Shown: positions 1 to 9,669, counted from the stretch's first letter. The stretch: 64,000 nt of DNA from Massilia sp. PAMC28688 (GCF_019443445.1 NZ_CP080378.1:5022001-5086000), one strand, 5' to 3'. Notes: generated from the letters alone by a model not told the origin. Numbers and translations: made by a program.

Positions 1-1
1 G

Positions 2-2746
2 TGGGTCCTGGCCGCCAAGGGTGCCATGGCATGGGCCGGCACCGCGCCCGATCCCACGGTCAAGGCGATCATCCTGCCTTCGCTGCGGATCGGCTCCATG
101 TCGGCCACGGCCCGCGGCCACCTGGTGGTGGCGACGGCGCATGGTGTCTACGAGGGCCAGCCGGACAAGCTGGCGCCGGTGGCGGGCCTGCCGAAGCTGG
201 ACATGGCGGCGGTCTGGATCTCGCTCGATGGCAAGGAGACACTGGTCATGGGCCATGGTGTGCTCTACAAGCGCAGCGGCAGCGGCCCATGGACAGAGCG
301 CACACTGCGCCCGGGACTGAAGAATGAGCTGGTCCACACGGTCATGAAGGACAAGCAGGGCCGCATCTGGATTCGCGGCCTGCGCTTTTTGCGCCGCCTG
401 GCGTCGTTCGAGGGAGCGGAGGAAGATCTGAGTGCCCAGCTGCCCGGCTCCTCCGTCCTCAAGGGTCAGCTGGTGCTGGACCCGCAGGGAAAGGTATGGA
501 CCCCGACCAACATGGGACTGGCGCGTTTTGACGAAGCAGGCGTGTGGACGCTGGCCGACGACGACGGCCTGCCCACCCAGTCGGCCAATGCCATGCTGTT
601 CGACCGCGAAGGGAACTTGTGGATTTCGTCGGAAGGCGTGCATCGCCTGCAGGGACGCCTGGCCTGGAGCGCACACACGCGCGCGCAAAAGCTGCCCTCC
701 GATACCGTATGGAGTGTGGCACGCAGTGCCGATGGCACCATGTGGGTGGGCACCAACCGGGGCCTGGCGCGCGGCACCGGCGCGGGCTGGACGGTGGTAC
801 CAGGCACCGAACAGCGCACCATCTATACCTTCGCGCAAGACAGGGATGGCGTCATGTGGGCAGGCGGGAACAACCCGCGCGCTGCCCGCAACGCGGTGCT
901 GATGCGCAGCGGCGACGCCTTCCGTTCCATCCCGCTCGACCACCTCGATGGCCCCAGCACCATCAATACCATGGACTTCGGTCCCGATGGCGCGCTCTAC
1001 CTGGGGATGCAGGCGCACGGCCTGCACAAGCTGGTGCGCGACGGCGCCGCTTTCAAGGGCGAGAAGATCACGCTCCCCAACGGCGAGGAAAAAGAGCAGA
1101 TCAACCAGGTCCTGCACGACGCGCGCGGGCGCTTGTGGGTGGCCGGCATGGGCGGCCTGGCTTTTTATAATGGTAAAACCTGGCGCCGCTTCGGCATGGC
1201 CGACGGTCTGCGCGATACCCACGTGGAGGCGCTGGCTGTGGACCAGTCGGGCGACCTGCTGGTGAGCTACTGGAATGTCCATGGGCTGACGCGCTTCACC
1301 ACCAATGAACATGGTGTGCTCAAGGCGACCCAGGTCGACCAGCCGGCAGAACTGGTGGCCGACAATATCTACTCGCTCGGCTACGCAGCCGATGGTGCCT
1401 TGTGGCTGGGCACCGCACAGGGCGTCAAGCGCCTGAAGGACGGCCGCATGCAGCAGTTCGGGCGCGGCGAAGGCCTGCCCAGCGAGGACGCGGCAGCGAA
1501 CGCCTTCTGGCCCGACCCCAATGGCGACGTCTGGTTCGGCATGGCCAGTGGCCTGGCGCACTATCACGCAGCCGCCGCTGTCGGTGCACCTCCCCTGCCA
1601 ACGACCGAGGTGCTGCGGGTGGAAGATGGCGCCGGCAAGACCCTTACCGATCCGGTGCCACAGGTGGGCTGGGCCAACCGCGCACTGACCTTCCGCTTTG
1701 CGGCGCTGAGCTTTACCAATGAATCGCGGGTGCATCCGCAGGTGCGCCTGGTCGGTTTTGAGGATGCGTGGCGCGACACCGACATCCGCGAGGCGCGCTA
1801 TACGGGCCTGCCGCCCGGCCCCTACCGGTTCGAGGTGCGCGCTTCCATCGGCGGCCAGGATTACGGGCCGGTGAGCATGCGCGAGGTGGTGATCATGACG
1901 CCGTGGTGGCGTACGTGGTGGGCAATGGCGGGAGCGGCCGTGGTGGCGGTGGCAATGCTGCTGCTGATCCTGCGCTGGCGCACCGGCTACCTGCGGCGCC
2001 GCAACGTGGAACTGGAAAACCTGGTGCGGGCCCGCACCGATGCGCTGGAACAGGCCAACGAGGCGCTGCACGTGGCCAGCATGGTCGATCCGCTCACGGG
2101 CCTGAAGAACCGCCGTTTCCTGGGCCTGACCATGCCCGATGAACTGGCGCGGGTGAACCGCCAGTATCGCGAGCACGATCACAGCCGCGCAGCCGTGAAC
2201 AAGACGCTGCTCATTTTCATGGTGGACCTTGACCACTTCAAGGCGGTCAACGATACCTACGGCCACGCGGCCGGTGACCTGGTGCTGCAGCAGGCCAGCA
2301 GCGCATTGCGGCGCGCCTGCCGCGATGCCGACTTCGTGGTGCGCTGGGGCGGCGAGGAATTCCTGATCGTGGCCCGTAATTCGGACCGCGACTATGCCGA
2401 GCTACTGGCGCGGAACCTGCGCGAAGCGGTGCGCGAGCTGCGCATCGATATCGGCAACGGAATCGTGCTGCAAAAGACCTGTTCGATCGGTTTTTCCGCC
2501 TATCCAGTGCTGGAATCGGACCCCGCCGCCTACGCCTGGGAAGACGCGGTCAAGATGGCCGACCAGTGTCTGTACGTGGCCAAGCATTCCGGGCGCGACG
2601 CGTGGGTCGGTGTGGTACTGCCGCCGGACGCCCCCGACCCCGGCCCGCGCATCGGGCGCGAGCTGGGCGCGCTGGTCAGCGAAGGCAAGGTACCGGCCCT
2701 GCATTCGCTGGGCAGCGATCGCTCGCTGCGCTGGACCGTGTCTTAA
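2..2746 (+). CDS. Two-component-propeller sensor diguanylate cyclase (5' end outside window)
   Basis: The reading frame is open to the left edge, so the N-terminus (probably a signal peptide and the first propeller blades) is missing. Numbering from the first in-window Met at 26: residues 1-550 carry repeated propeller blades of the GxLWxGT type (for example MWVGTNRGLARG), 552-615 a Y_Y_Y domain, about 631-652 one membrane helix, then a short coiled coil and a GGDEF domain at about 688-855. The signature GGEEF is intact (775-779), and an inhibitory-site RxxD (RDAD) lies exactly five residues before it. Seen: motifs and order. Known: such proteins sense periplasmic ligands and make c-di-GMP in the cytoplasm. 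Inferred: an active, product-inhibited cyclase of unknown ligand. Its stop overlaps the convergent LysR gene's stop by three bases. Confidence 0.9.
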   Translation, partial: WVLAAKGAMAWAGTAPDPTVKAIILPSLRIGSMSATARGHLVVATAHGVYEGQPDKLAPVAGLPKLDMAAVWISLDGKETLVMGHGVLYKRSGSGPWTERTLRPGLKNELVHTVMKDKQGRIWIRGLRFLRRLASFEGAEEDLSAQLPGSSVLKGQLVLDPQGKVWTPTNMGLARFDEAGVWTLADDDGLPTQSANAMLFDREGNLWISSEGVHRLQGRLAWSAHTRAQKLPSDTVWSVARSADGTMWVGTNRGLARGTGAGWTVVPGTEQRTIYTFAQDRDGVMWAGGNNPRAARNAVLMRSGDAFRSIPLDHLDGPSTINTMDFGPDGALYLGMQAHGLHKLVRDGAAFKGEKITLPNGEEKEQINQVLHDARGRLWVAGMGGLAFYNGKTWRRFGMADGLRDTHVEALAVDQSGDLLVSYWNVHGLTRFTTNEHGVLKATQVDQPAELVADNIYSLGYAADGALWLGTAQGVKRLKDGRMQQFGRGEGLPSEDAAANAFWPDPNGDVWFGMASGLAHYHAAAAVGAPPLPTTEVLRVEDGAGKTLTDPVPQVGWANRALTFRFAALSFTNESRVHPQVRLVGFEDAWRDTDIREARYTGLPPGPYRFEVRASIGGQDYGPVSMREVVIMTPWWRTWWAMAGAAVVAVAMLLLILRWRTGYLRRRNVELENLVRARTDALEQANEALHVASMVDPLTGLKNRRFLGLTMPDELARVNRQYREHDHSRAAVNKTLLIFMVDLDHFKAVNDTYGHAAGDLVLQQASSALRRACRDADFVVRWGGEEFLIVARNSDRDYAELLARNLREAVRELRIDIGNGIVLQKTCSIGFSAYPVLESDPAAYAWEDAVKMADQCLYVAKHSGRDAWVGVVLPPDAPDPGPRIGRELGALVSEGKVPALHSLGSDRSLRWTVS

Positions 2747-3663
2747 ACGGTGCGGGCGCGCCTGCGCGCCTCCTCGCAGCACATCTCTTCCATCATGTCC
2801 AGGAAGGCGCGGGTCTTGGCAGGCATCAGGCGCCGCCCCGGGAATACCGCCCATCCCGTCACCTGGGGCAGCGACCATTCGGGCAGCACCTGGACCAGGT
2901 CGCCCCTTGCCAGGTGCTCGGCCGCGAACAGGTCGGAACTGGCCGCGATGCCGGTGCCGGCGCACGCGATCCGGGCCAGCAGATCGGGCGAATTGGCCGC
3001 CAGCCGCGCCGGCAGTTCACGCTGCCACACTGTCTTGCCGCGCGTGAGGATCCATGGCTGCGAGCCGCCGCTGCGGCTGGCCAGGCACAGGCAGTCGTGT
3101 TCGAGCAGGTCGTCGGGGTGGGCCGGCATGCCGCGCCGCGCAATGTACGATGGCGCCGCATACAGGTTGATGCGCTCGAGCGCGACCCGGCGCGCATGCA
3201 GGGTTGAATCCTGCGGCAGGTCGCCCATGCGGATGGCGATGTCAAAATTTTCGCTTACCAGGTCGACCCGCCGCGGCGACAAGTCCAGCTCCAGAACAAT
3301 GGCCGGGTAGCGGTCGATGAAAGCGGCGATCATGGTGGTGAGGCCAAGGTTGGCAAAGTCGCCGGGCATGGAAATGCGCAGCCGCCCGCTGGGCGCCACC
3401 TGCCGGTGCTGCACCAGCGCGCCGGCCGCCTCCACCTCTTCTGCCACCTTGCGCGCGTGTTCGAGCAGGCTGGCCCCGAACTCGGTAAGCATCAATTTGC
3501 GCGTGGTGCGCTGGAGCAGGCGCTCGCCCAGTTTCGCTTCCAGCTGCGCGATGCGGCGCGAGACGGTGGACTTGGGCAGGTCAACGCGCAGCGCGGCGGC
3601 GCTGAAGCTGCCGCTTTCCACAATGCGCGCAAAGAGCAGCAAATCGTTCGGTTCGACATCCAT
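2743..3663 (-). CDS. LysR-family transcriptional regulator
   Basis: 306 aa, normal LysR length. Residues 1-60 form the winged helix-turn-helix (LLFARIVESGSFSAAALR followed by a KSTVSRRIAQLE recognition region). Residues about 90-295 form the type-2 periplasmic-binding-like effector domain. It is divergent from the azoreductase/pirin pair, with 110 bp between the start codons, and the classic LysR arrangement suggests it controls them. A short palindrome (AACAATGTT) lies in that gap. The family is close to the DhcR/AaeR-like regulators that often sit beside quinone or flavin reductase genes. The inducer cannot be read from sequence. The convergent stop codon overlaps the end of the cyclase gene. 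Confidence 0.93.
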   Translation of the reverse strand: MDVEPNDLLLFARIVESGSFSAAALRVDLPKSTVSRRIAQLEAKLGERLLQRTTRKLMLTEFGASLLEHARKVAEEVEAAGALVQHRQVAPSGRLRISMPGDFANLGLTTMIAAFIDRYPAIVLELDLSPRRVDLVSENFDIAIRMGDLPQDSTLHARRVALERINLYAAPSYIARRGMPAHPDDLLEHDCLCLASRSGGSQPWILTRGKTVWQRELPARLAANSPDLLARIACAGTGIAASSDLFAAEHLARGDLVQVLPEWSLPQVTGWAVFPGRRLMPAKTRAFLDMMEEMCCEEARRRARTV

Positions 3664-3680
3664 GATTATCCCACCAGCAG

Positions 3681-3689
3681 AACAATGTT
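3681..3689. promoter_or_regulatory. Possible LysR operator half-palindrome
   Basis: AACA-A-TGTT is a 9-bp perfect interrupted palindrome in the 110-bp gap between the divergent lysR and azoR genes, 18 bp upstream of the LysR start. The location fits a regulator recognition site. The motif is short and could be chance. Confidence 0.3.
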
Positions 3690-3773
3690 ATCCATTTTAG
3701 CGACTTCCGCATCGTTTTTGGAACGCGTAAAGTGTACCTCATCGCAGCCCAACCCGACAACGAGGACCACATC

Positions 3774-4370
3774 ATGAATATCCTGCAGATTAATTCCAGC
3801 GCCCGCAGCAACGGTTCCGAATCAACCCGCCTGGCCGATGCCATCGTCGCCAGACTGCAGGCAGCCCACGGCGGCGGACAGCTGGTGCGGCGCGATCTGG
3901 CGCGTGACCCGCATCCACCCATTGACGAAGCGACCCTTGGCGCCCTGTTCACCCCGGCGGCCCAGCGCAGCGCCGAGCAGGCTGCGCGCGTGGCTCTGGA
4001 CGATGCGCTGATCGCGCAGGTGCAGGCGGCCGACGTGATCGTCATCGGCGCGCCGATGTACAACTTTGGGATCACCGTGCAGCTCAAGAGCTGGTTCGAT
4101 GCCATCGCGCGCGCCGGTGTGACGTTCCAGTACACCGCCACCGGACCGGTCGGCCTGGTCACCGGCAAGAAGGTGTATGTGGCGGTCGCCCGTGGCGGCT
4201 TTCATCAGGGCGGCAACGACACCCAGGTCCAGCATATGAAAACCTTCCTCGGCTTTATTGGCCTCACCGACGTCACGTTTGTGTATGCCGAGGGGCTGGG
4301 CATGGGTCCGGAAGCGGTGGCCAGGGCGCAGGCGCAGGCGGATGCCGACGTCAATGCGGTGGTAGCATAA
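3774..4370 (+). CDS. azoR: FMN-dependent NADH-azoreductase
   Basis: 198 aa flavodoxin-fold enzyme. The family reduces azo bonds and quinones with NAD(P)H in two-electron steps in the cytosol. Visible features are the N-terminal beta strand and phosphate loop ([17 protein letters not shown]), the FMN-contact motif PMYNFGI near residue 96 and a glycine-rich RGG segment near residue 142, as in E. coli AzoR. I chose the start at 3774 because GAGGA sits seven bases upstream and the fold begins at once. An earlier in-frame ATG at 3732 has no such support. The pirin gene follows after 17 bp and a LysR gene is divergent, suggesting an electrophile- or quinone-responsive unit. Confidence 0.92.
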   Translation: MNILQINSSARSNGSESTRLADAIVARLQAAHGGGQLVRRDLARDPHPPIDEATLGALFTPAAQRSAEQAARVALDDALIAQVQAADVIVIGAPMYNFGITVQLKSWFDAIARAGVTFQYTATGPVGLVTGKKVYVAVARGGFHQGGNDTQVQHMKTFLGFIGLTDVTFVYAEGLGMGPEAVARAQAQADADVNAVVA

Positions 4371-4387
4371 GACAAGAGGAGCAAGCC

Positions 4388-5254
4388 ATGATCAAGCAAG
4401 TAGAGTCAGACCAGGTGGCACGTGGCCGCGGCGTCGAACGCCTGGTCAACGGACAGTTCGTCACGGACGGCGCCGGCGTCAAGATCAAGCGGGTGCTGAC
4501 CGGCCAGCTGCAGCGCCGCCTTGATCCTTTTCTCATGCTCGATGCCTTTGGCAGCGACAAGCCGGGCGACTACATCGCCGGCTTTCCCGAGCATCCGCAC
4601 CGCGGCTTTGAAACCATCTCCTACATGCTGGCCGGGAGCATGCGCCATCGCGACAGCGCCGGCCACGAAGGCTTGATCACCGACGGCGGCGTGCAGTGGA
4701 TGACAGCCGGGCGCGGCGTGGCCCATTCCGAAATGCCGGAGCAGACCGACGGCGTGATGGAAGGCTTTCAGCTCTGGCTCAACCTGCCGGCCCGGGACAA
4801 GATGACCGAGCCCTGGTATGCCGACATTCCGGACGCCGCCATCGCCCGTTTTGCGACGGCTGACGGGGCAACCGTGAAGGTGATTGCCGGGGAGAGCCAT
4901 GGAGTGGCCGGTGCGGTCCGGCGCGAGACCACCTGCCCGCTGTACCTGGACATTGAGCTTGCGGCCAACGCCAGCTTTGCCCAGCTCCTCCCCGCCGCCC
5001 ACAACGCCTTCATGTATGTCTATCGGGGGCAGGTCGTGGTGGACGAGCAGAGCGTACCGCAGGGACGCATGGCGATCCTGGCCAATGACGACCAGGCCGA
5101 TGGCGTGCGCATGGTGGCGGCCCAGCCCAGCCGCCTGATCCTGATCGCCGGGCGGCCCCTGAACGAGCCTATCGCCCAGCATGGGCCGTTTGTGATGAAC
5201 ACGCAGCAGCAGCTGGTCGAGGCGGTGCGCGATTACCAGGCCGGCCGCTTCTGA
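4388..5254 (+). CDS. Pirin-family protein (cupin)
   Basis: 288 aa, full pirin length. The N-terminal cupin holds the metal-binding histidines in the HPHRGFET motif (residues about 68-75), SMRHRDS and GVAHSEM, followed by a second cupin with weaker motifs. Bacterial pirins are iron-binding proteins; some, such as YhhW, have quercetin 2,3-dioxygenase activity. A GAGGAG ribosome site precedes the ATG. It lies 17 bp after azoR on the same strand, so co-transcription and a joint role in quinone or flavonoid stress are likely (inference). Confidence 0.92.
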   Translation: MIKQVESDQVARGRGVERLVNGQFVTDGAGVKIKRVLTGQLQRRLDPFLMLDAFGSDKPGDYIAGFPEHPHRGFETISYMLAGSMRHRDSAGHEGLITDGGVQWMTAGRGVAHSEMPEQTDGVMEGFQLWLNLPARDKMTEPWYADIPDAAIARFATADGATVKVIAGESHGVAGAVRRETTCPLYLDIELAANASFAQLLPAAHNAFMYVYRGQVVVDEQSVPQGRMAILANDDQADGVRMVAAQPSRLILIAGRPLNEPIAQHGPFVMNTQQQLVEAVRDYQAGRF

Positions 5255-5285
5255 GGCGGCGGGAAATTGCGCTACACTGCCGGGC

Positions 5286-5732
5286 ATGTTCCCAATTCTT
5301 ACAGACGCCTGGCGCTGGCTGAACCGGGTCTGCGGTTTCGACACCGTGGACTCCTTCCCCCCTGGCCACCCCTACGCCCGCACCCACTGGAATGGGGCCT
5401 ATTTCGACATTGCGTCCGACCTTACGCCGGAACAGATCGAGCACTCGATCTGCGAACGCATTTCCAATACACCTTCCATTTTCGTCTACATCGGCAACCC
5501 GACGCCGGCCATGCAGCGCGCCCTGCTGTCCCTGATCGAGGCGCGCATGCGGCGCTCAGGTGGCGTTCCGGCCGAGCTGCTGGCCATGCTGATCAACGCC
5601 TATCGCAGCCCGTACACGCTCGATGCGGTGCCGGGCCTGCGCGCGGCCATCGTGCAATCCGATGGCGATGCGCAGCAAGTGCTCAACTTCCTGGGCGCCA
5701 TGCCGGCTGCCTTTAACGTCATCGAGGCTTGA
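5286..5732 (+). CDS. Conserved hypothetical protein
   Basis: 148 aa soluble protein that I do not recognise. It has no signal peptide or membrane helix. It starts with an aromatic-rich stretch (DAWRWLNRVCGF), followed by predicted helices with ordinary composition. The ribosome site is weak and an earlier in-frame ATG exists at 5267, so the start is uncertain. It is 31 bp downstream of pirin on the same strand and could be read from the same transcript. Its 3' end overlaps the convergent acyltransferase gene by 14 bp. Confidence 0.65.
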   Translation: MFPILTDAWRWLNRVCGFDTVDSFPPGHPYARTHWNGAYFDIASDLTPEQIEHSICERISNTPSIFVYIGNPTPAMQRALLSLIEARMRRSGGVPAELLAMLINAYRSPYTLDAVPGLRAAIVQSDGDAQQVLNFLGAMPAAFNVIEA

Positions 5733-6840
5733 AATTGCCTGGCACGTAGCGCTGGCGCAGCTGCATGAAGGGACGCTCCACGCAGGTGTACAGCAGCCAG
5801 CCTGCAAACACACTGGCCGCCATGGCGATGCAGGCCGCCGTGGCCGAATCGGGTGGGTAACCCAGGCCGGAGAGCGGTTCGGCCAGCAGAATGCACAGCT
5901 GCTTGTGGCCCAGGTAAATCGCGTAGGACCACAGGGCAACGCTGGCCGCGCCAGGCACTTTGACGCTGCGCAGCAGGCTGCGGCGGCTGAGCGCTGCGAG
6001 GATCAGCAGCGAAAAGCCCAGTGCCAGCATCGGAAATCCCACCACCGTCACGGGCAGCGCGCGCCGGTCATCGAGAAACAGCCAGAAGGCGATTGCACAT
6101 ACCGCCACCCCTCCCGCCAGCAGCGCATTGCCATTGGACGTGAGACTGCGCCACTGACGCGGGTGGAAATTGCGCAGCAGCGCCAATGCCACGCCGGCCA
6201 CCAGTTCATCAAAGCGGCAGAAGGTGGAATAGTAGATGTACTTGAAGTAGTTGAACTGCGGGCGCGTACTGGCCTCGACCAGTTCCGTCCACAAGGCGTA
6301 GCGGATCACCATCCCGGCGATGAAGGCCAGCGCAATCAAGGTCCAGCCCCAGCGCAGCGAGCGGCGCATGGCTGCCAGCCCGAGTGCCAAAGCAGGCAGC
6401 AACAGATAGAACTGTTCTTCGATGCACAGCGACCAGGCATGCGAAAACGCGGTGCCCGGTTCCAGGTTGATATTCTGGGTAAAGGTCAGGAAGCGCCACA
6501 GTGGCAGCAGCGTGGCGTCGCCGCGAAACCAGGGCCACAGGTAGTACAGCGCCAGCACGACGTAAAAATTCGGCAGCGTGCGCAGCAGGCGGCGGGCATA
6601 GAAACGGGGCAGCGAAAACTGCTCGCGGCTGCGCAAGGCGCTGAAAATCTGGTTGCCAATCAGGTAGCCCGAGAGGGCAAAGAACAGGTCCACGCCCACC
6701 CAGCCGATGTCACCCACCCAGCCGAAGGTCGATTCGTGGCTGACAAACAGCACGTAGTGGTGCAGGACCACGAAAATAATGGCGAGCGCGCGCAGCGTAT
6801 CGAGGCCGTGATTGCGCGGGCTTGGCAGGAGAGTTTTCAT
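5719..6840 (-). CDS. Acyltransferase 3 (OafA/YrhL) family membrane protein
   Basis: 373 aa with about ten hydrophobic helices. The N-terminal family signature is visible: GLDTLRALAIIFVVLHHY, with the catalytic-region His in LHHY. A second motif region FFALSGYLIG lies near residue 60, and IEEQFYLLLPAL near residue 160. Members transfer acyl (often O-acetyl) groups to surface sugars or lipids at the inner membrane. I used the ATG at 6840 because starting further upstream, at 6963, would overlap the divergent hydrolase gene. The ribosome site is poor, so the exact start is open. The substrate cannot be inferred; no polysaccharide cluster is adjacent. Confidence 0.88.
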   Translation of the reverse strand: MKTLLPSPRNHGLDTLRALAIIFVVLHHYVLFVSHESTFGWVGDIGWVGVDLFFALSGYLIGNQIFSALRSREQFSLPRFYARRLLRTLPNFYVVLALYYLWPWFRGDATLLPLWRFLTFTQNINLEPGTAFSHAWSLCIEEQFYLLLPALALGLAAMRRSLRWGWTLIALAFIAGMVIRYALWTELVEASTRPQFNYFKYIYYSTFCRFDELVAGVALALLRNFHPRQWRSLTSNGNALLAGGVAVCAIAFWLFLDDRRALPVTVVGFPMLALGFSLLILAALSRRSLLRSVKVPGAASVALWSYAIYLGHKQLCILLAEPLSGLGYPPDSATAACIAMAASVFAGWLLYTCVERPFMQLRQRYVPGNFKPR

Positions 6841-6925
6841 GAAGCGGCGATGATGCCATGGCACTTCAGCCGGCGCCAGTGTTTCCCGATAAAATAGCGG
6901 CTGCCACCCATCCCCGAGGATTTTC

Positions 6926-7906
6926 ATGACCCAAGAGCGCCCGCTGCAATTCAAGTCGATCAACTACACCGGCCTGCGGCCTGGTCCACGCCTGATCATC
7001 ACCGGCGCCGTCCACGGCAACGAGACTTGCGGCACCAAGGGCATTGAACGCGTCATGGCGCAGATCGACTGCGGCGAAATCGTCATCAGGTCGGGCAGCG
7101 TGACGTTTGTCCCGGTTACCAATCCCCTCGCCTACCAGCTCAAGCAGCGCTCCGGTGAACGCAACCTCAATCGCAACCTGTTCCCGAGGGATGATCCCCA
7201 GGATTTCGAGGACCAGATCGCGAACTGGCTGTGCCCCCTGCTGGCAGCGCACGATGTGCTGCTGGACCTGCACTCGTTTAACGCGCAAAGCCAGCCATTC
7301 TGCATGGTCGGACCGCGCAATAATGAAGGCACGCTCCAGCCTTTTCGCCACGCGCAGCAGGAGCGCGCACTGGCGCGGCGGCTGGGCGTGCGGCGCTTCG
7401 TGGACGGCTGGCTTGCTACCTACGGCCAGGGCGTGCAGCGCCGCATGAAGGGCAGTGAAGCGGCGCAGCTGGAAATGGTGCTGCGCTATGGCGTGGGCAC
7501 CACCGAATATATGCGCAGCCAGGGTGGCTATGCGCTCACGCTGGAATGCGGCCAGCATGCCGATCCGGCCGCACCCGATGTGGCGTACCGCGCGATCATG
7601 AATACGCTTGCCTTCCTGAAGGTGATTGACGCACCGCAGCCCGAACCGATCGCCCTCGAGGACATGGAGTACCTGAGCATGGTGGCCGTGCATGACAAGC
7701 TCGCCGCCGGCGACCAGTTCAGCCGGACATGGTCAAGCTTTGAAGACGTGGCCACGGGCGACATCATCGGCCACCGCGCCGATGGCACGCCCGTCACGGC
7801 GGAATTCGATGGCAAAATCCTGTTCCCGGACGTGAACGCGGCCCCCAACAATGAGTGGTACTACATGACGCGCGCGGGCCAGGATTTCGAGCGCCACACC
7901 GAGTAG
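6926..7906 (+). CDS. Succinylglutamate desuccinylase/aspartoacylase-like zinc hydrolase
   Basis: 326 aa M14-like zinc amidohydrolase. Zinc ligands are visible as the HxxE in AVHGNET (about residues 31-37) and the later His in LLDLHSFN (about 115). An arginine-rich substrate patch (ERNLNRNLFPRD) resembles aspartoacylase. The family removes the acyl group from N-acyl amino acids, for example succinylglutamate (AstE) or N-acetylaspartate. No other arginine succinyltransferase genes are nearby, so AstE is not assured. CGAGGA precedes the ATG. The gene's stop directly abuts the stop of the convergent hydroxyproline epimerase-like gene. Confidence 0.88.
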   Translation: MTQERPLQFKSINYTGLRPGPRLIITGAVHGNETCGTKGIERVMAQIDCGEIVIRSGSVTFVPVTNPLAYQLKQRSGERNLNRNLFPRDDPQDFEDQIANWLCPLLAAHDVLLDLHSFNAQSQPFCMVGPRNNEGTLQPFRHAQQERALARRLGVRRFVDGWLATYGQGVQRRMKGSEAAQLEMVLRYGVGTTEYMRSQGGYALTLECGQHADPAAPDVAYRAIMNTLAFLKVIDAPQPEPIALEDMEYLSMVAVHDKLAAGDQFSRTWSSFEDVATGDIIGHRADGTPVTAEFDGKILFPDVNAAPNNEWYYMTRAGQDFERHTE

Positions 7907-8836
7907 TTACCCAATCCCGTAGCGAAAAGGGTCATCGTCGCGCAGGATCAGCAGCGTGCGGGCGCTGACCCAGGCCCGGCCCCGGATGGTCGGGCGGATC
8001 TTGTCGCCTTCGCGCCGGTAGCGCCCTTCGAACACGCTGCCAATGATGCTCTCCTGCTGCCACGGCGTGTCTTCCTGCAGCTTGCCGTCTGCCGCCAGGC
8101 ACGCCAGCTTGGCACTGGTGCCTGTGCCACACGGCGAGCGGTCGTAGGCCTTGCCGGGACAAAGCACGAAATTGCGCGCATCATGCCCGTTCGGCGAAGG
8201 AGCAAACAGTTCGATGTGGTCGATCACTGCCCCGCCGTCACCACTGATGCCATGCGCCTCCAGCGCCGCGCGCACCGCCGACGTGTAGCGCGTGAGTGCT
8301 TCCACGTTCTTTACGTCCAGCGTCTGTCCATGCTCGCCGACCAGGAAAAACCAGTTACCGCCCCAGGCAACGTCGCCGGTGACGGGACCGATGCCGTCCA
8401 CCTGCACCGTCACTTCGCGCGCGCTGCGGTAGGCCGGCACGTTATCGACGGCCACGCTGCCATCATGATACAGCTGGACCTCGACCACACCCACAGGTGT
8501 ATCAATTCGATGCCTGCCCGGCGCCATGCGGCCCATCGCGGCCAGCGAGACCACCACGCCCATCATGCCGTGACCGCACATGCCGAGGTAGCCGACATTA
8601 TTGAAGAAGATGACGCCGGCGGCGCAATCGGGGGCATGCGGCTCGCACAGCAAGGCGCCCACCAGCACGTCGGAGCCGCGCGGCTCGCACACGACGGCCG
8701 AGCGGATATGGTCAAAACGGCTGCGAAAACGGGCCAGGCGCTCGTCCAGTGGCCCTCTCCCCAGGTCAGGGCCGCCGTCCACGATCAGCCTTGTGGGCTC
8801 GCCGCCGGTATGGGAATCGATGATTGAGATGTTCAT
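7907..8836 (-). CDS. 4-hydroxyproline 2-epimerase / proline racemase family
   Basis: 309 aa. The enzyme family uses two cysteines as acid/base pair at the alpha carbon. Both are present: the first in MCGHGMMG (about residue 89) and the second in SPCGTGTSA (about residue 236). Cys at both positions fits racemase/epimerase rather than the Thr-containing dehydratases, and the overall pattern (HTGGEPTR start, GNWFFLV) resembles 4-hydroxyproline 2-epimerases. The usual catabolic partners (D-hydroxyproline oxidase, deaminase, dehydrogenase) are not in the window. The stop codon is adjacent to the convergent hydrolase stop with no bases between. Confidence 0.88.
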   Translation of the reverse strand: MNISIIDSHTGGEPTRLIVDGGPDLGRGPLDERLARFRSRFDHIRSAVVCEPRGSDVLVGALLCEPHAPDCAAGVIFFNNVGYLGMCGHGMMGVVVSLAAMGRMAPGRHRIDTPVGVVEVQLYHDGSVAVDNVPAYRSAREVTVQVDGIGPVTGDVAWGGNWFFLVGEHGQTLDVKNVEALTRYTSAVRAALEAHGISGDGGAVIDHIELFAPSPNGHDARNFVLCPGKAYDRSPCGTGTSAKLACLAADGKLQEDTPWQQESIIGSVFEGRYRREGDKIRPTIRGRAWVSARTLLILRDDDPFRYGIG

Positions 8837-8910
8837 GACGTCAGCTTACCCGCTTGCGCCACGCCTGTCTTGGAGTGCGATCGGGCCGGCCCGTACAAAT
8901 CGGCACAGGG

Positions 8911-9231
8911 TCAGCCAGGCGTGAGCAGCTTGAGACCGAAGATACCGGCCACGATCAGCGCGATGCACAGCAGCCGCAGTGCGCCGGCAGGCTCGCCAAG
9001 CAGCAGCATGCCAGCGATGGCCGTGCCGACGGTGCCGATGCCGGTCCATACCGCGTAGGCGGTGCCCAGGGGGAGTTGGCGCAGCGCGATTCCCAGCAAA
9101 CCAACGCTGGCGGCCATCGAGACGATCGTGAATACGGAAGGCCACAGCCTGGTGAAACCGTGCGTGTATTTCAGGCCAACGGCCCATGCAACTTCCAGCA
9201 GCCCTGCGGCGAACAGATACATCCAGGCCAT
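8911..9231 (-). CDS. sugE: SMR-family guanidinium exporter SugE/Gdx
   Basis: 106 aa with four membrane helices. The sequence closely follows Sug[20 protein letters not shown] with the essential Glu13-equivalent (LLEV), and [11 protein letters not shown] in helix 3. Known: the SugE/Gdx branch of small multidrug resistance proteins exports guanidinium and some quaternary ammonium compounds in exchange for protons. AAAGGAG precedes the ATG. A TATACT hexamer lies in the 72-bp gap shared with the divergent DUF1304 gene. I saw no guanidine-II riboswitch (paired ACGR-loop hairpins) in that gap. Confidence 0.93.
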   Translation of the reverse strand: MAWMYLFAAGLLEVAWAVGLKYTHGFTRLWPSVFTIVSMAASVGLLGIALRQLPLGTAYAVWTGIGTVGTAIAGMLLLGEPAGALRLLCIALIVAGIFGLKLLTPG

Positions 9232-9303
9232 GTCGGCTCCTTTATTTGGTCAAAAAGTATAGCACCTGTACACTCTCGTTTTCTATCCATTACAGGAGTT
9301 AGC

Positions 9304-9669
9304 ATGGCCATGACGGCAAAAGTGCTGATCGGTCTGATCGCCTTGATGCATGTGTACTTCCTTTTGCTGGAAACAGTATTGTTCAAAACGCGGGGGCGCC
9401 GTGTATTTGGCATTACCGCGGCCAATGCGGACATCCTGGCACCGGCCATGTCCAACCAGGGCTGCTACAACGGCTTCCTGGCGGTGGCGCTGATCATCGG
9501 ACTGCTGCACCCGGACGCCAATGTGGCGCACAACTTCATCCTGTACGGACTGGGATGCGTGGCGGTGGCCGGCGTGTGGGGTGCCATGACGGTCAAGAGC
9601 ATCATCCTGTTCTTCCAGACTGTCCCGGCCCTGCTGGCCCTTATGCTCTACAACATCGCGGCCATGTAA
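9304..9669 (+). CDS. DUF1304 family membrane protein
   Basis: 121 aa, four predicted membrane helices (about residues 5-24, 52-70, 78-96, 100-118). The order of conserved features (HVYFLLLE, then NQGCYNGFLA, then a glycine-rich helix) matches the DUF1304 family, whose function is unknown. AGGAG ends five bases before the chosen ATG at 9304; earlier in-frame ATGs lie inside the opposite-strand sugE gene and were rejected. It is divergently paired with sugE across 72 bp. Confidence 0.88.
   Translation: MAMTAKVLIGLIALMHVYFLLLETVLFKTRGRRVFGITAANADILAPAMSNQGCYNGFLAVALIIGLLHPDANVAHNFILYGLGCVAVAGVWGAMTVKSIILFFQTVPALLALMLYNIAAM

Noticed and set aside
5740..5757. Sigma-54-like TGGCACG sequence
   Set aside because: The -12 TTGC is missing at the needed spacing and it lies inside the coding end of the acyltransferase gene.
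9232..9303. Guanidine-II riboswitch upstream of sugE
   Set aside because: The 72-bp gap has no pair of hairpins with ACGR loops; only a TATACT box and ribosome sites are seen.
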